The notes under the pieces: model-generated
The model's input: the letters and a program-made list of their open reading frames with translations, nothing else
What the model was told of the DNA's origin: nothing
Database searches by the model: none
Translations under genes and position numbers: made by a program
NCBI RefSeq assembly: GCF_003851685.1
Contig: NZ_CP027727.1
Location: 3,720,001 to 3,784,000 of the forward strand
Reading direction: 5' to 3'
DNA: 64,000 nucleotides
Source of the DNA: Pseudomonas sp. R5-89-07
Lineage (GTDB): Bacteria; Pseudomonadota; Gammaproteobacteria; Pseudomonadales; Pseudomonadaceae
Shown: one piece after another, positions 48,055-57,450 of the stretch
Numbering within the stretch: position 1 is the stretch's first letter
Layout: each line of letters begins with the position of its first letter

Positions 48055-48104
48055 GTTTCGACCGCATTCCACTACAATGCCCTCCATTCATTCCCGGGGG
48101 CTTC

Positions 48105-48968
48105 ATGGACATCGAACTGGCACGCACCTTCCTCGAAATCACCCGCTGCGGCAGCCTGGCCGCGGCGGCGGAGAAACTGCACGTCACCCAGACCGCCATC
48201 ACCGCACGGGTCAAAAACCTGGAAAACCAGTTGGGCAGTACGCTGTTCGTGCGCAACCGCGCCGGGGCCAGGCTGACCGCCGATGGCGAGGCCTTCGTGG
48301 TGTACGCCAACCAGTTGCTGCAAACCTGGGAAGCTGCCCGGCGTGACCTGCCGTTGCCCGATGGCTATCGCAACGTGCTGCATATCGGCGGTGAAGTCAG
48401 CCTGTGCAACCCGCTGATGCTCGGCTGGGCCAAGGCGCTGCGCGAGCGGATTCCGGGCCATGCGCTGCGCACGGAAGTGCGTGAAGGCGAGTACCTGCTG
48501 CGCCAGCTGGAGTTGGGTGTGCTCGACGCCGCGCTGGTGTTCCAGCCGCAGTACTGGCCGGGGTTGCAGGTGGAGCAGGTGCTGGAAGAAAAACTGATCC
48601 TGGTGCAACTGGCGAGCAAGCCCGAGCCCTACGTGTATATCGACTGGGGCCCGGGCTTTCGCCAGCAGCACGACGCCGCCCTGCCCGACCGGGCACGCGC
48701 CGCCGTGAGTTTCAACCTGGGGCCGCTGGCGTTGCAGTACATCCTGGAGAACGGCGGCGCCGGTTATTTCCGCACGCGGGTGGTGCAGAGCTACCTGGAC
48801 AGCGGCGTGATGCAGCGGGTGGCCAAGGCGCCGGAATTCAGCTTCCCGACCTACCTGGTGTACGCGCGGGCGCGGGATTCGGCGGTGCTGCAGCAGGCGC
48901 TGACGCTGTTGCGCGAGGTGGTCCGGGCCGAGGGCGACTGGTCGCAACGCTGGGACCCGCTGATTTGA
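48105..48968 (+). CDS. LysR-family regulator
   Basis: A 287-aa regulator starting MDIELARTFLEI. The N-terminal helix-turn-helix is GSLAAAAEKLHVTQTAITAR with the linker helix after it. The C-terminal effector domain is somewhat short and variable. It follows the amidase gene in the same direction but beyond a REPIN, so it has its own promoter. The target could be the amide operon or an unlinked locus; nothing in the sequence decides. Confidence 0.88.
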   Translation: MDIELARTFLEITRCGSLAAAAEKLHVTQTAITARVKNLENQLGSTLFVRNRAGARLTADGEAFVVYANQLLQTWEAARRDLPLPDGYRNVLHIGGEVSLCNPLMLGWAKALRERIPGHALRTEVREGEYLLRQLELGVLDAALVFQPQYWPGLQVEQVLEEKLILVQLASKPEPYVYIDWGPGFRQQHDAALPDRARAAVSFNLGPLALQYILENGGAGYFRTRVVQSYLDSGVMQRVAKAPEFSFPTYLVYARARDSAVLQQALTLLREVVRAEGDWSQRWDPLI

Positions 48969-49026
48969 ATCACCCTGCGCCTGCGCGCGTGCTAGCCTGC
49001 GGGTGTTCCCTTTCGCAGCCTTACCG

Positions 49027-50031
49027 ATGAACAAGAAAAAGTCCGTCACCATCAGCGACATCGCCAAGCGGGTGGGCATGACCACCATCACCGTGTCCCG
49101 CGCGCTGAGCAAACCTGACCTGGTCAAGCCCGCCACCCTGGCGCGCATCCTGGAAGTGGCGCGTGAGCTGGACTACGTGCCCAACGCCTTTGCACGCGGG
49201 CTCAAGCGCAGTGAAAGCCTGATCATCGGGGTGATCACCGCGTCGGTGGACAACCCGTTCTACAGCGAAATGATCAAGGCGATTTCCCGCGAAGCGAAAA
49301 AGCACGGCTACACCATCATGCTGGTGGACACCGATGAACTGGAGGAACTGGAAAGCAAGGCCGTCGATACCCTGCTGGGGTATCGCGTGGCGGGGATCAT
49401 CCTGTCGCCGGTCTCCGACGAGCCGAGCTACCAGCCCGACTATCTGGAACGCCTGGGCAATGGCAAGACACCGGTGGTGCTGCTTGATCGCACGATTCAC
49501 GACAGCCCGTTCAGCCGCGTGGTACTCGACAACTACCACAGTGGCATCCAGGCCGCGCACTACCTGCTACGCCAAACCCCGGACCTCAAGCGCCTGCTGG
49601 TGCTGACCGGCCCCGAGCATTCGCGCATCACCGTGGAACGCCTCAAGGGCCTGCGCGAAGTACTGGCCGAGCATCCCCAGGTGCAGGTCGAAGTGCAGGC
49701 CGGGGACTACACGTTGATGCCGTCCTACCTGCACACCCTCGACTACCTCGCCGCGCACTCGGCGCCGGACGCGATCATGGGCTTCAATCAGTTGATCACC
49801 CTCGGCGCCCTGCGCGCCTTGCGCATGCACAACATCGCCCACGACAGCCTGACCATCTGCGGCATCGACCGCCTGCCCTTCGCCGATATTTTCGGCGTGC
49901 CGATTGCCTGTGTGGCCCACGACGCCTCGCTGGCCGGCAGCAGCGCGGTGCGCCTGCTGCTCGATCGCTTGCAGGACCCGCACAAGCCACGGGACAAGGT
50001 GGTCATCGCCGGGCAACTGGAGAACGGCTAG
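49027..50031 (+). CDS. LacI-family regulator of the polyol operon
   Basis: A 334-aa repressor starting MNKKKSVTI. The DNA-binding head has the LacI helix-turn-helix (TISDIAKRVGMTTITVSRAL) and hinge helix (YVPNAFARGLKRSES), and the body is a periplasmic-binding-protein fold (IIGVITASVDNPFYSEMIKA). It is convergent with the SDR gene, the stops sharing a CTAG. It is the obvious candidate to bind the 20-bp palindrome at 57189-57208 ahead of the operon. Confidence 0.9.
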   Translation: MNKKKSVTISDIAKRVGMTTITVSRALSKPDLVKPATLARILEVARELDYVPNAFARGLKRSESLIIGVITASVDNPFYSEMIKAISREAKKHGYTIMLVDTDELEELESKAVDTLLGYRVAGIILSPVSDEPSYQPDYLERLGNGKTPVVLLDRTIHDSPFSRVVLDNYHSGIQAAHYLLRQTPDLKRLLVLTGPEHSRITVERLKGLREVLAEHPQVQVEVQAGDYTLMPSYLHTLDYLAAHSAPDAIMGFNQLITLGALRALRMHNIAHDSLTICGIDRLPFADIFGVPIACVAHDASLAGSSAVRLLLDRLQDPHKPRDKVVIAGQLENG

Positions 50032-50753
50032 CGACTGGTGTAGCCGCCATCGATGGGCAGGCTCACACCGCTGATCATGCTTGCGGCATCGCTGAGCAGG
50101 AACAGCACGGGCAACGCCACCTCCACGGTCTGCGCAAAACGGCCCAGCGGAATCGCCGCCAGCGCCGGATCGCGCTTGGCCGGATCAGACCAGGCCATGG
50201 TCGCCATGGGCGTCAGCGTGACGGTGGGGTTGACGCTGTTGACGCGAATGCCGAAGCGGCCCCATTCAGCGCATTGCACGCGGGTGATCGCATCGAGCGC
50301 GGCCTTGGAGGCGCAGTAGCCCAGGTGATCGTCCAGGGCCACCAGCGACGCCTGGCTGGACACGTTGACGATACTGCCGCCCAGGCCGGCCTCGATCATT
50401 TTCGCCGCCACGCGACTGGCCACTTGCGCAGCGGCGCGGGCATTGACGTGCATCACTTGGTCGAAGGCCTCGGCGCTGATGGCGGCGGCCGGTTCCAGGC
50501 GGGAAATACCGGCGCAGTTGACCAGGCCGTGCAGCGGCGGCAGTTCGTTTAGGGCGGTGTCGAGGGCGCGGCTGTCGGCAATGTCCAGGCACAGAGTGCG
50601 GCACCCCAATTGCGCGAGCGCCTGCGCGTCACGCCCCAGGGCAAACACCTCGGCGCCGCTGAGCATGAGCTGGCGAGCGATTTCGCGACCGATCCCACTG
50701 CTCGCGCCGGTGACAAGGATGCGTTGGCCGGTGAAGTCAAAGGTGGCATGCAT
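50028..50753 (-). CDS. SDR dehydrogenase, L-xylulose reductase (DCXR)-like
   Basis: A 241-aa short-chain dehydrogenase starting MHATFDFTGQ. Cofactor loop ILVTGASSGIGREIA, catalytic residues in IVNVSSQASLVA and YCASKAALD, and DCXR/tetritol-dehydrogenase-type NPTVTLTPMATMAWSDPAKR. It probably reduces or forms a ketose such as L-xylulose or erythrulose. It is the last gene of the operon; its leader was duplicated (see 50892-50933). It overlaps the convergent LacI stop. Confidence 0.88.
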   Translation of the reverse strand: MHATFDFTGQRILVTGASSGIGREIARQLMLSGAEVFALGRDAQALAQLGCRTLCLDIADSRALDTALNELPPLHGLVNCAGISRLEPAAAISAEAFDQVMHVNARAAAQVASRVAAKMIEAGLGGSIVNVSSQASLVALDDHLGYCASKAALDAITRVQCAEWGRFGIRVNSVNPTVTLTPMATMAWSDPAKRDPALAAIPLGRFAQTVEVALPVLFLLSDAASMISGVSLPIDGGYTSR

Positions 50754-50783
50754 AAATAAAATTCCCGAAACAATGATGATCAC

Positions 50784-50873
50784 TGTGGGAGGGGGGCTTG
50801 CCCCCGATGAAGGCGTATCCGCCAATGCAGCTGTGACTGGCCCACCGCCATCGGGGGCAAGCCCCCTCCCACA
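50784..50873. repeat. REPIN in duplication unit 1
   Basis: Common family with one extra G in the left stem. Its loop (CCAATGCAGCTGTGACTGGC) is shared with the element at 50965, unlike loops elsewhere. Confidence 0.88.
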
Positions 50874-50891
50874 TTTTTGAACTGGGTTGGG

Positions 50892-50933
50892 TCAGGTGGT
50901 TTGCAGGTTGTGCATGATCGACGTTGGCTGCAT
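50892..50933 (-). other. Chimeric 13-codon mini-ORF created by the duplication
   Basis: Reading leftward from the duplicated SDR start codon, MQPTSIMHNLQTT ends at a TGA derived from the kinase tail. The SDR leader with GGGAATTTT before the ATG is preserved, so it can be translated. It lies between the kinase and SDR genes on the same transcript. Whether it is expressed is unknown. Confidence 0.4.
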
Positions 50934-50964
50934 AAATAAAATTCCCGCAACGATGAAGATCCCC

Positions 50965-51053
50965 TGTGGGAGGGGGCTTGCCCCCGATGAGGGCATGTCA
51001 GCCAACGCAGCTGTGACTGGCCCACCGCCATCGGGGGCAAGCCCCCTCCCACA
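50965..51053. repeat. REPIN in duplication unit 2
   Basis: Common family with both arms intact. The loop is nearly identical to that of the element at 50784. Confidence 0.88.
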
Positions 51054-51057
51054 GGGG

Positions 51058-52590
51058 TCAGGTGGCCTGCAGGTTGTGCATGATCGGTTTCAGGGCCGGG
51101 TAGAGCTTCAGGTATTCGCTGAAGGCGTGATCGTAGATCACGACGTTCTCGCGCTTGGGCTGCGCTCGCAGCGCCAACTGCACCCAACCCTTGTCCATCT
51201 CTGCATCACTCACCAGCCCTACCGTGTGCGCCGCCAGCAAGGCGGCACCGAGCGCCGCTTCGACTTCCTGGACAATGGTGTACACCGGATAGCGCGTTAC
51301 ATCCGCGATGATCTGCATCCACACATCCGAATGGCTCGCACCACCCACCACAATCAAGCGCGGGTCAAGGGAGTGCGCGCCCTGGGTGCCGGCCTCGATG
51401 TTGTGGCGCAGGGCAAAGCTCACCCCTTCGAGCACGGCGCGGTACAGGTGCAGGCGCGTGTGGTACAGGTTCAGCCCGACAAAACTGCCGCTGGCGCGGT
51501 CGTCCCAGACCGGGCTGCGCTCGCCCATCAGGTACGGCAGGAACAACAGCCCCTCGCTGCCTGCGGGAATATCCATCGCGCTGCGCTCCAGCAGCACCAG
51601 GCTGTCCTGGCCGCTGGCCTTGGCCTGTTGCTCCTCGGCCTGGCAGAACTGTTCGCGAAACCAGCTCACCGACGCCCCCGCGGTGATCGCGCCGCCGAAA
51701 ATGTACAGGTCGCGATGGCCGTTGTAGACATGGGGCATGCTCACCAACCCATGGCGCGCATCCACCTGCTGGTTGAGGTAGCCCCAGCACATGCTGGTGC
51801 CGATCATCGCCACATGGTTGCCCGGTTGCGTGACGCCCGCCGCCAGGGTCGCCATCGCCGCATCCACACCGCCGGCGAGGATCGGCGTGCCCGCCTGCAA
51901 GCCCAGGCGGTCGGCCCAGTCTTGCAGCAGACCGCCCACCACTTCGCCGGAATACACCAACCGCTCAGGCATCATCGATGGCGGGATGCCCAGTGCCTCG
52001 AGCATCTCGCCGGACCAGTTGCGCGCGGCCACATCGTAGACACCGCCGATATTGCCGGCACTGCTATGGTCCACCGCCAGCGCGCCGGTCAGGCACCAGT
52101 TGATATAGCTGTTGGGCGGCAGCAGGTAGCGCGTGTTCGCCCACACCTCGGGCCGGTGCTGCTTGAGCCAGAGCATCTTGGTGAAGCCGTAGTAACTGTC
52201 CACCGAGTTACCGGTGACGGCGAACAGTCGGTCAAGGTCCACCTGCTCGCGCACCCATTGCACCTGCTCGCCGGCCCGCCGGTCCATCCAGATCAGGCAC
52301 GGATGCAGCGGTGTGATCTGCGCATCCACCGCGATCCCCGAGCCGCCATACAGGCTACTGATGCACAGCGCCTTGACCTGCGTCCTCTCCACCCCTGCCT
52401 TGGCCATGCACTGCGCCACACAGGCCTCGACCGCCTCCAGCCAGACCTGCGGCCATTGCTCGGCCCAGCGCACTTTCGGCGTATCCACGCGATACCCCTG
52501 GCTGTGCTGGGCGATGATCGTGCCGCGGGCATCCACCAGCAGCGCCTTGGTGCTCTGGGTTCCTATGTCGACCCCCATCACGTAGTTCAT
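51058..52590 (-). CDS. FGGY-family carbohydrate kinase (xylulokinase-like)
   Basis: A 510-aa sugar/polyol kinase. The N-terminal ATP loop is MGVDIGTQSTKALLVD, the FGGY signature region MIGTSMCWGYL ... MGERSPVWDDRASGSFVGL, and the adenosine loop VVGGASHSDVWMQIIADVT with EVEAALGAALLA. It should phosphorylate the ketose or polyol made by the neighbouring dehydrogenases. ATG at 52590 lies 2 bases after the dehydrogenase stop. The substrate is not determinable. Confidence 0.88.
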   Translation of the reverse strand: MNYVMGVDIGTQSTKALLVDARGTIIAQHSQGYRVDTPKVRWAEQWPQVWLEAVEACVAQCMAKAGVERTQVKALCISSLYGGSGIAVDAQITPLHPCLIWMDRRAGEQVQWVREQVDLDRLFAVTGNSVDSYYGFTKMLWLKQHRPEVWANTRYLLPPNSYINWCLTGALAVDHSSAGNIGGVYDVAARNWSGEMLEALGIPPSMMPERLVYSGEVVGGLLQDWADRLGLQAGTPILAGGVDAAMATLAAGVTQPGNHVAMIGTSMCWGYLNQQVDARHGLVSMPHVYNGHRDLYIFGGAITAGASVSWFREQFCQAEEQQAKASGQDSLVLLERSAMDIPAGSEGLLFLPYLMGERSPVWDDRASGSFVGLNLYHTRLHLYRAVLEGVSFALRHNIEAGTQGAHSLDPRLIVVGGASHSDVWMQIIADVTRYPVYTIVQEVEAALGAALLAAHTVGLVSDAEMDKGWVQLALRAQPKRENVVIYDHAFSEYLKLYPALKPIMHNLQAT

Positions 52591-52592
52591 GG

Positions 52593-53672
52593 TCAAAGCA
52601 CCGGCTTGAGCAAGACCTTGATCGACTTCGTGGAGTTCGCCAGCTCGAAGGCTTCGGCAAAGTCATCCAGCGGGAAGTCATGGGTCACGATGCCTTGGGA
52701 CGTGACCAGGCCGCGCTCGAACAGGTCGATGGCAATCGGGTAGCAATACGGGCCGAGGTGGGCGCCGCGCACGTCCAGCTCCTTGCGGTCGCCGATAATC
52801 GACCAGTCCACGCTGGTCTCGGCACCGAACACGCTGAACTCGACGAAACGCCCGAGCTTGCGGATCAGGTCCAGGCCCTGGGTGACGCCGGCCGGTACGC
52901 CGGTGGTCTCGATGTACACGTCGCAGCCGTAGTTGTCGGTCAGCTCGTTGATGATCGCGCGGGCGTTGTCGCGGGACGGGTTGATCACCACATCGGCGCC
53001 GAACTTCTTCGCCAATTCCAGCCGCTCGTCGACCATGTCGATCACCACCAGTTTCTTCGGCGTCTTCAGCGCCGCCACTTGCACCATACACAGGCCCAGG
53101 GTGCCGGCGCCGGCAATCACCACCACGTCATCGAGCTGGATATCGCCACGGTTGACCGTGTGGATCGAGCAGGCCATCGGCTCGACCAGGGCCGAATCTT
53201 CCAGGGACACCGACTCGGGAATCTTGTGCACGATGGCGGTCTTGGGAATGCGCATGTACTGCGCCATACCGCCCTCGGCCACTTCGCGCTGGAAGCCGAA
53301 GATGTTGTGCACTTCGCACATCCAGTACTTGCCCGACTTGCAGAAACGGCACTTGGCGCAGGGCACGATCTGCTCGGCGATCACCTTGTCACCCACCGCC
53401 ACTTCGAAGTGCTCCCCGGCGCCCTCGCCCGCCTCCACCACATAGCCAAAAAACTCGTGGCCCGGCACGACCGGCGCCTTGACCCAGGGATTGTCGCCGC
53501 CCCAGAACATCGCAGCGCCAGAGTGGCACTTGCAGTCGCTGGCGCAGATGCCGCACGCGGCGATGCGGATCACCAGTTCATTGGCGCGCGCCTGCGGCCG
53601 GCCGATGCGCTCCAGGCGATAGTCTTTCGGGCCGTGGCAGACGACGGCTTGCATGTGAGTGTGCTTGTCCAT
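52593..53672 (-). CDS. Zn-dependent polyol dehydrogenase (erythritol/L-threitol dehydrogenase-like)
   Basis: A 359-aa medium-chain dehydrogenase. Catalytic zinc ligands in CGICASDCKCH and VVPGHEFFGYV, structural zinc in CAKCRFCKSGKYWMC, and the NAD loop VVIAGAGTLGLCMVQ. MQAVVCHGPKDYRLE, HSGAAMFWGG and VRGAHLGPYCYPIA resemble mycobacterial erythritol/L-threitol dehydrogenase as I recall it. It probably oxidises the imported polyol to a ketose for the FGGY kinase. Confidence 0.87.
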   Translation of the reverse strand: MDKHTHMQAVVCHGPKDYRLERIGRPQARANELVIRIAACGICASDCKCHSGAAMFWGGDNPWVKAPVVPGHEFFGYVVEAGEGAGEHFEVAVGDKVIAEQIVPCAKCRFCKSGKYWMCEVHNIFGFQREVAEGGMAQYMRIPKTAIVHKIPESVSLEDSALVEPMACSIHTVNRGDIQLDDVVVIAGAGTLGLCMVQVAALKTPKKLVVIDMVDERLELAKKFGADVVINPSRDNARAIINELTDNYGCDVYIETTGVPAGVTQGLDLIRKLGRFVEFSVFGAETSVDWSIIGDRKELDVRGAHLGPYCYPIAIDLFERGLVTSQGIVTHDFPLDDFAEAFELANSTKSIKVLLKPVL

Positions 53673-53699
53673 GGTGTTCGGTCCTGTGTGGATAGGTGT

Positions 53700-54674
53700 T
53701 TATCGATGGCGCTGACGGCTGATAAAGATCGCCAGCAAAATGATCCCGCCCTTGATCACGCTCTGGACGTATGGCGATACGCCGAGCATGTTCAAGCCAT
53801 TGTTCAATACGCCCAGGAGCATGGCGCCCAGCAGTGTGCCGACGATGACGCCGCGCCCGCCGGCAATCGACGCACCGCCCAGTACCACGGCGGCAATCGC
53901 GTCCAGCTCGAACGACACGCCGGCATTCGGCTGGCCGCTCATCAAGCGTGAAGTCAGCACCAGCCCGGCAATCGCGGCGGTGAGGCCGCTGATGCCGTAC
54001 ACCAGCAGCTTGAAGCGCGCCGCGCGCACCCCGGACAAGCGCACCGCCTCTTCATTGCCGCCGATGGCGTAGATGTAGCGGCCGATGCGCGTGTGCTGCA
54101 GCAGCACATAGGCGGCCAGATAGGTGAGCAACATGATCAGGATCGGCACCTGCATGCCGAAAACGCTGGCGCGGCCGAAGAAGGCGAACCACTCCGGCAG
54201 CCCGGAAATCGGGTAGCCGTCGGTGTACATCAGCCCCAGGCCACGAGCGATGCCCATGGTCGCCAGGGTCACGATGATCGGCGGCATATGCAGGTAGGCC
54301 ACGAACAGGCCATTGCCGATGCCGAAGGCCACGCCTACCAGCATCCCCGCGCCGATGGCCAGGCCTGGCGGCACGCCGGCGACCATCAAGCCGGCCGTGA
54401 GCGTGCCGGACAACGCCATCACCGGCCCCACCGACAAGTCGATGCCGCCGGTGAGGATCACGCAGGTCATGCCCACCGCGATAATCGCGTTGATCGACAC
54501 CTGGCGAGCGATGTTCGACAGGTTGCTGGCGGTGAGAAAGGTGTCGCTGGCCAGGATCATCACCAGGGTCACCACCACCAGCCCCACGAAGGGATAAAAC
54601 GCCGGCGAGCGCAGCAGCTGCGCCAGGTTCAGGCGCAACCGGCTACCGGCTGCGGTGTTAATGGACGTATTCAC
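53700..54674 (-). CDS. Ribose-type ABC permease (RbsC family)
   Basis: A 324-aa inner-membrane permease with about ten helices. RbsC-type motifs: [40 protein letters not shown] and [23 protein letters not shown] at 54674 with CAGGGGGC upstream is preferred; ATG 54692 is possible. It overlaps the ATPase gene. Confidence 0.9.
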   Translation of the reverse strand: MNTSINTAAGSRLRLNLAQLLRSPAFYPFVGLVVVTLVMILASDTFLTASNLSNIARQVSINAIIAVGMTCVILTGGIDLSVGPVMALSGTLTAGLMVAGVPPGLAIGAGMLVGVAFGIGNGLFVAYLHMPPIIVTLATMGIARGLGLMYTDGYPISGLPEWFAFFGRASVFGMQVPILIMLLTYLAAYVLLQHTRIGRYIYAIGGNEEAVRLSGVRAARFKLLVYGISGLTAAIAGLVLTSRLMSGQPNAGVSFELDAIAAVVLGGASIAGGRGVIVGTLLGAMLLGVLNNGLNMLGVSPYVQSVIKGGIILLAIFISRQRHR

Positions 54675-56166
54675 TTGAGCCCCCTGTTGCATGGCGCATG
54701 ACCTCTTGAGGATTGACGGCGGACGCTTCCAGGACCTTGACGATCGCGCCCTTGTGGAACACCGCGACGCGGTCGCACATGCCGATGACTTCCGGCAGTT
54801 CGGAGGAAATCATGATGATCGCGTAGCCCTGTTCGGTGAGGCTGCGCATCAGCGCGTAGATCTGTGCCTTGGCGCCGACGTCGATGCCACGGGTGGGCTC
54901 GTCGAACACCAGCACGTCGCAGTGGTGGTTGATCCAGCGGGCGATCACGACTTTCTGCTGGTTGCCGCCGCTGAGGTTCAATACCCGGCTTTGCGCACTG
55001 GGCGCCTTGATCGACAGCTGGCGCATCAGTGCTTCGACGCTGGCGCACTCCCTGGCCTTGTCGATCAGCCCGCTGGCGTTCTGGTATTTGCGCAGGTTGT
55101 TCAACGAGATGTTTTCGCGAATGCTGAAGTCGGTGATCAGCCCTTCGCTCTTGCGGCTTTCGGGCAACAGGCCGATGCCATGGGCGAGCGCCTGGGCCGG
55201 GTCGTCGAGGCTGACCTTTTCACCGCGCAGCCACACCTCTTTGCTCACCGAGGGCAGCGCGCCCATCATGCCCAGTGCCAGTTCGGTACGGCCGGAACCG
55301 ACGAGGCCGGCGAAGCCGAGGATTTCACCCTTGTGCAGGTTGAAGCGGTTATGCGGGCCGTCACGCACCAGCTGGATGTCCTTGACCTCCAGCAGCAACG
55401 GCCCGCGTTCAGTGGTGGGCTTGGGCGGGAAACTGCATGCCAGGCGGCGGCCTACCATCATTTCGACCAAGCGGTCGATATCGCTGTCGGCCACATCGGT
55501 GACGCCCACATTGGCGCCGTCGCGCAGCACGCTGATGCGGTCGCACACCTGGAAAATTTCCTCCAGATGGTGCGAGATAAAGATCACCGCCACGCCCTGA
55601 CGCTTAAGCTCGCGCATGATCTGGAACAGCAGCTCGGCTTCGCTGGGGGTCAGGGTGGCGGTGGGTTCATCGAGCACCAGCAGGCGCGCATCCAGGGCCA
55701 GGGCCTTGGCGATTTCGACGAACTGCTGCTCGGCCACGCTCAGGTGCCTGACCGCGCAATCGAGGTTGATCGACACGCCAAGGCGCTTGAACAGCGCCTC
55801 GCTGGCCTCGCGCATCTCGCGTTTGCGCAACAGCCCGAAGCGGTTGCTCAGCTCATGGCCCAGGAAGATATTTTCCACCGCCGTGAGGTAGGGGATCAGG
55901 CTGAACTCCTGGAACACGATGCCGATGCCGGCCGCGATCGCATCCCGGTAGGTTGCAAATTGCCGGGCCTGGCCGTCGATCAGGATCTGCCCTTCGTCCT
56001 GATGCTCGACGCCGCCGAGGATCTTCATCAGGGTCGATTTGCCCGCGCCATTTTCCCCCAGCAACGCGTGTATTTCGCCGCGTTCCACTTGCAGGTTGAT
56101 GGACGTGAGGGCCTGCACCCCCGGGTAACGCTTGGAGATATTTTCCAGCTTCAGAAGACTGCTCAT
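54658..56166 (-). CDS. Ribose-type ABC ATPase with two nucleotide domains (RbsA family)
   Basis: A 502-aa protein with tandem ABC domains, starting [13 protein letters not shown]-domain: [42 protein letters not shown]-domain with the usual degenerate Walker [43 protein letters not shown]. It energises import of the polyol or sugar. Confidence 0.93.
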   Translation of the reverse strand: MSSLLKLENISKRYPGVQALTSINLQVERGEIHALLGENGAGKSTLMKILGGVEHQDEGQILIDGQARQFATYRDAIAAGIGIVFQEFSLIPYLTAVENIFLGHELSNRFGLLRKREMREASEALFKRLGVSINLDCAVRHLSVAEQQFVEIAKALALDARLLVLDEPTATLTPSEAELLFQIMRELKRQGVAVIFISHHLEEIFQVCDRISVLRDGANVGVTDVADSDIDRLVEMMVGRRLACSFPPKPTTERGPLLLEVKDIQLVRDGPHNRFNLHKGEILGFAGLVGSGRTELALGMMGALPSVSKEVWLRGEKVSLDDPAQALAHGIGLLPESRKSEGLITDFSIRENISLNNLRKYQNASGLIDKARECASVEALMRQLSIKAPSAQSRVLNLSGGNQQKVVIARWINHHCDVLVFDEPTRGIDVGAKAQIYALMRSLTEQGYAIIMISSELPEVIGMCDRVAVFHKGAIVKVLEASAVNPQEVMRHATGGSSEYVH

Positions 56167-56199
56167 ACCGCCGACCTCACACTCGGAAGGACAACCCAA

Positions 56200-56220
56200 G
56201 CCCCACGGCGAGCGTGGGGC
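56200..56220 (-). other. GC-rich hairpin between receptor and ATPase genes
   Basis: GCCCCACG-GCGAG-CGTGGGGC, a perfect 8-bp stem without a T-tail, 9 bases after the receptor stop. Such hairpins often protect the receptor mRNA and lower downstream expression. Confidence 0.55.
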
Positions 56221-56229
56221 ACAGGCGAT

Positions 56230-57153
56230 TTACCAGCTGAAGTCCTTGGCCTTGGCCTGGTCGACCAAGGTGATGTCCACCGGCAGCGTGGCGGGGACTT
56301 GCGAGCCCCACTTCTTGGCCAGGGCGATGCCCAGGGCCAGGCGGATCTGGTCGCGGGGGTATTGGGCCGAGGTGGCGATGAACTTGCTGCCGGGTTTCTG
56401 GATCGCCTTGATCGCTTCCGGCGCACCGTCGACGCTGACCAGCTTCACGTCCAGGCCGCTGGCTTCGATGGCCGACAACGCACCGAGTGAGCCGTTGTCG
56501 TTCACGCTGAAAATGCCTTTGAGGGTGGGCTGGGCCTGCAACATGTTTTCGGTGACGGTCAGCGCCTGGTCACGTTCCTGCTTGCCGTTCTGGATGCTGA
56601 CAATCTTGATGTCCGGGTGCTTGGCCACCGCCTCCTTGCAGCCGCGCACGCGCTCCAGGATCGGTACCACGGCGATGCCATCGAGGATCGCGATGTTGCC
56701 TTTGTCGCCAATGTGTTTGGCCAGGTATTCACAGGCCTGGAAACCGGCGTCGTAGTTTTTCGAGCCTACAAAGGAGTCCAGCGGGCCATCGGCCTGGGCG
56801 TCCACCGCCACCACGACCACACCCGCGGCATGGGCGGACTTGACCGCCGATTGCACACCGACCGAATCGGTCGGGTTGATCAGCAGGATATCGATGCCTT
56901 TTTGCAGCATGTCTTCAACGTCGCTGACTTGCTTGGACACGTCATGGCGGGCGTCGGTGATGATCAGTTTCGCACCGATACTCGCGCCGGCTTCTTCCAG
57001 GGCGTTTTTCATGGTGACGAAATAGGGGTTGTTGATTTCCTGGAACGAGGCGCCGATGCGGATCGGTTTGGCGGCGTCGGCAAATACAGGGGAAGCGCTG
57101 CCCAAGGTGATGCTGGCAGCCAATAAACACAGGGTTTTCGGGAGCATTTTCAT
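56230..57153 (-). CDS. Ribose-type periplasmic sugar/polyol-binding protein (RbsB family)
   Basis: A 307-aa receptor with signal peptide ending ...SASPVFA. Type I fold motifs: IGASFQEINNPYFVTMKNAL, DMLQKGIDILLINPTDSVGV, VDAQADGPLDSFVGSKNYDA and IFSVNDNGSLGALSAIEASG. It is the first gene of the operon receptor-ATPase-permease-dehydrogenase-kinase-SDR, directly behind the LacI-type operator. Confidence 0.93.
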   Translation of the reverse strand: MKMLPKTLCLLAASITLGSASPVFADAAKPIRIGASFQEINNPYFVTMKNALEEAGASIGAKLIITDARHDVSKQVSDVEDMLQKGIDILLINPTDSVGVQSAVKSAHAAGVVVVAVDAQADGPLDSFVGSKNYDAGFQACEYLAKHIGDKGNIAILDGIAVVPILERVRGCKEAVAKHPDIKIVSIQNGKQERDQALTVTENMLQAQPTLKGIFSVNDNGSLGALSAIEASGLDVKLVSVDGAPEAIKAIQKPGSKFIATSAQYPRDQIRLALGIALAKKWGSQVPATLPVDITLVDQAKAKDFSW

Positions 57154-57188
57154 GGCGTGGGTCTCTGTTTTGTTTTTATTTTTAGAGC

Positions 57189-57208
57189 AAATGTTATCGA
57201 TAACATTT
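57189..57208. promoter_or_regulatory. LacI-type operator, perfect 20-bp palindrome
   Basis: AAATGTTATC|GATAACATTT has a central CG as in LacI/GalR operators and lies 36-55 bases before the receptor ATG in an AT-rich promoter region. The LacI gene at 49027 is the likely partner. Confidence 0.75.
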
Positions 57209-57272
57209 TGTCAGAAGCTAACAAGTAAATCAGAGCTGCGCAAGCCACCGCTGGTCGGTCGCGGTCAAAAAA

Positions 57273-57362
57273 TGTGGGAGGGGGCTTGCTCCCGATAGCA
57301 GTGGTTCAGTCAGTTCATCTGTCACTGACTCACCGCCATCGGGGGCAAGCCCCCTCCCACAT
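57273..57362. repeat. REPIN, common family
   Basis: TGTGGGAGGGGGCTTGCTCC and the inverted GGGGGCAAGCCCCCTCCCAC. The loop is almost identical to that at 47966-48054. It sits upstream of the polyol operon. Confidence 0.88.
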
Positions 57363-57398
57363 TTGTAGCGTGCCGCCTGCGAATCATGAGTGCGCCGC

Positions 57399-57427
57399 AA
57401 AAAAAAGGAGCAGCCTCTGCAGGCTGC
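57399..57427 (-). terminator. Rho-independent terminator of the PPC-domain gene
   Basis: On the minus strand, stem GCAGCCT-GCAG-AGGCTGC followed after a few bases by eight T, 24 bases after the stop of the gene ending at 57451. Confidence 0.85.
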
Positions 57428-57450
57428 CCCTTCTGTTTCACATCACACTG

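Larger units (their letters stand above)
50750..51085. repeat. Tandem duplication of the kinase-SDR junction, about 170 bases per unit
   Basis: Unit 1 (50750-50920) and unit 2 (50930-51085) both run from GCATAAATAAAATTCCCG, the SDR start codon region, through a REPIN to GCAGGTTGTGCATGATCG, the kinase 3' end. Nine bases (ACGTTGGCT) join them. Unit 1 therefore carries a relic of the kinase tail and unit 2 a relic of the SDR leader. Confidence 0.85.

Noticed and set aside
47829..48104. Extended N-terminus of the LysR protein
   Set aside because: It overlaps the amidase end and a REPIN; the helix-turn-helix starts right after ATG 48105.
50887..52743. 618-codon plus-strand frame opposite the kinase gene
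   Set aside because: It begins in the duplicated REPIN region and has no domain; the minus-strand kinase has all family motifs.
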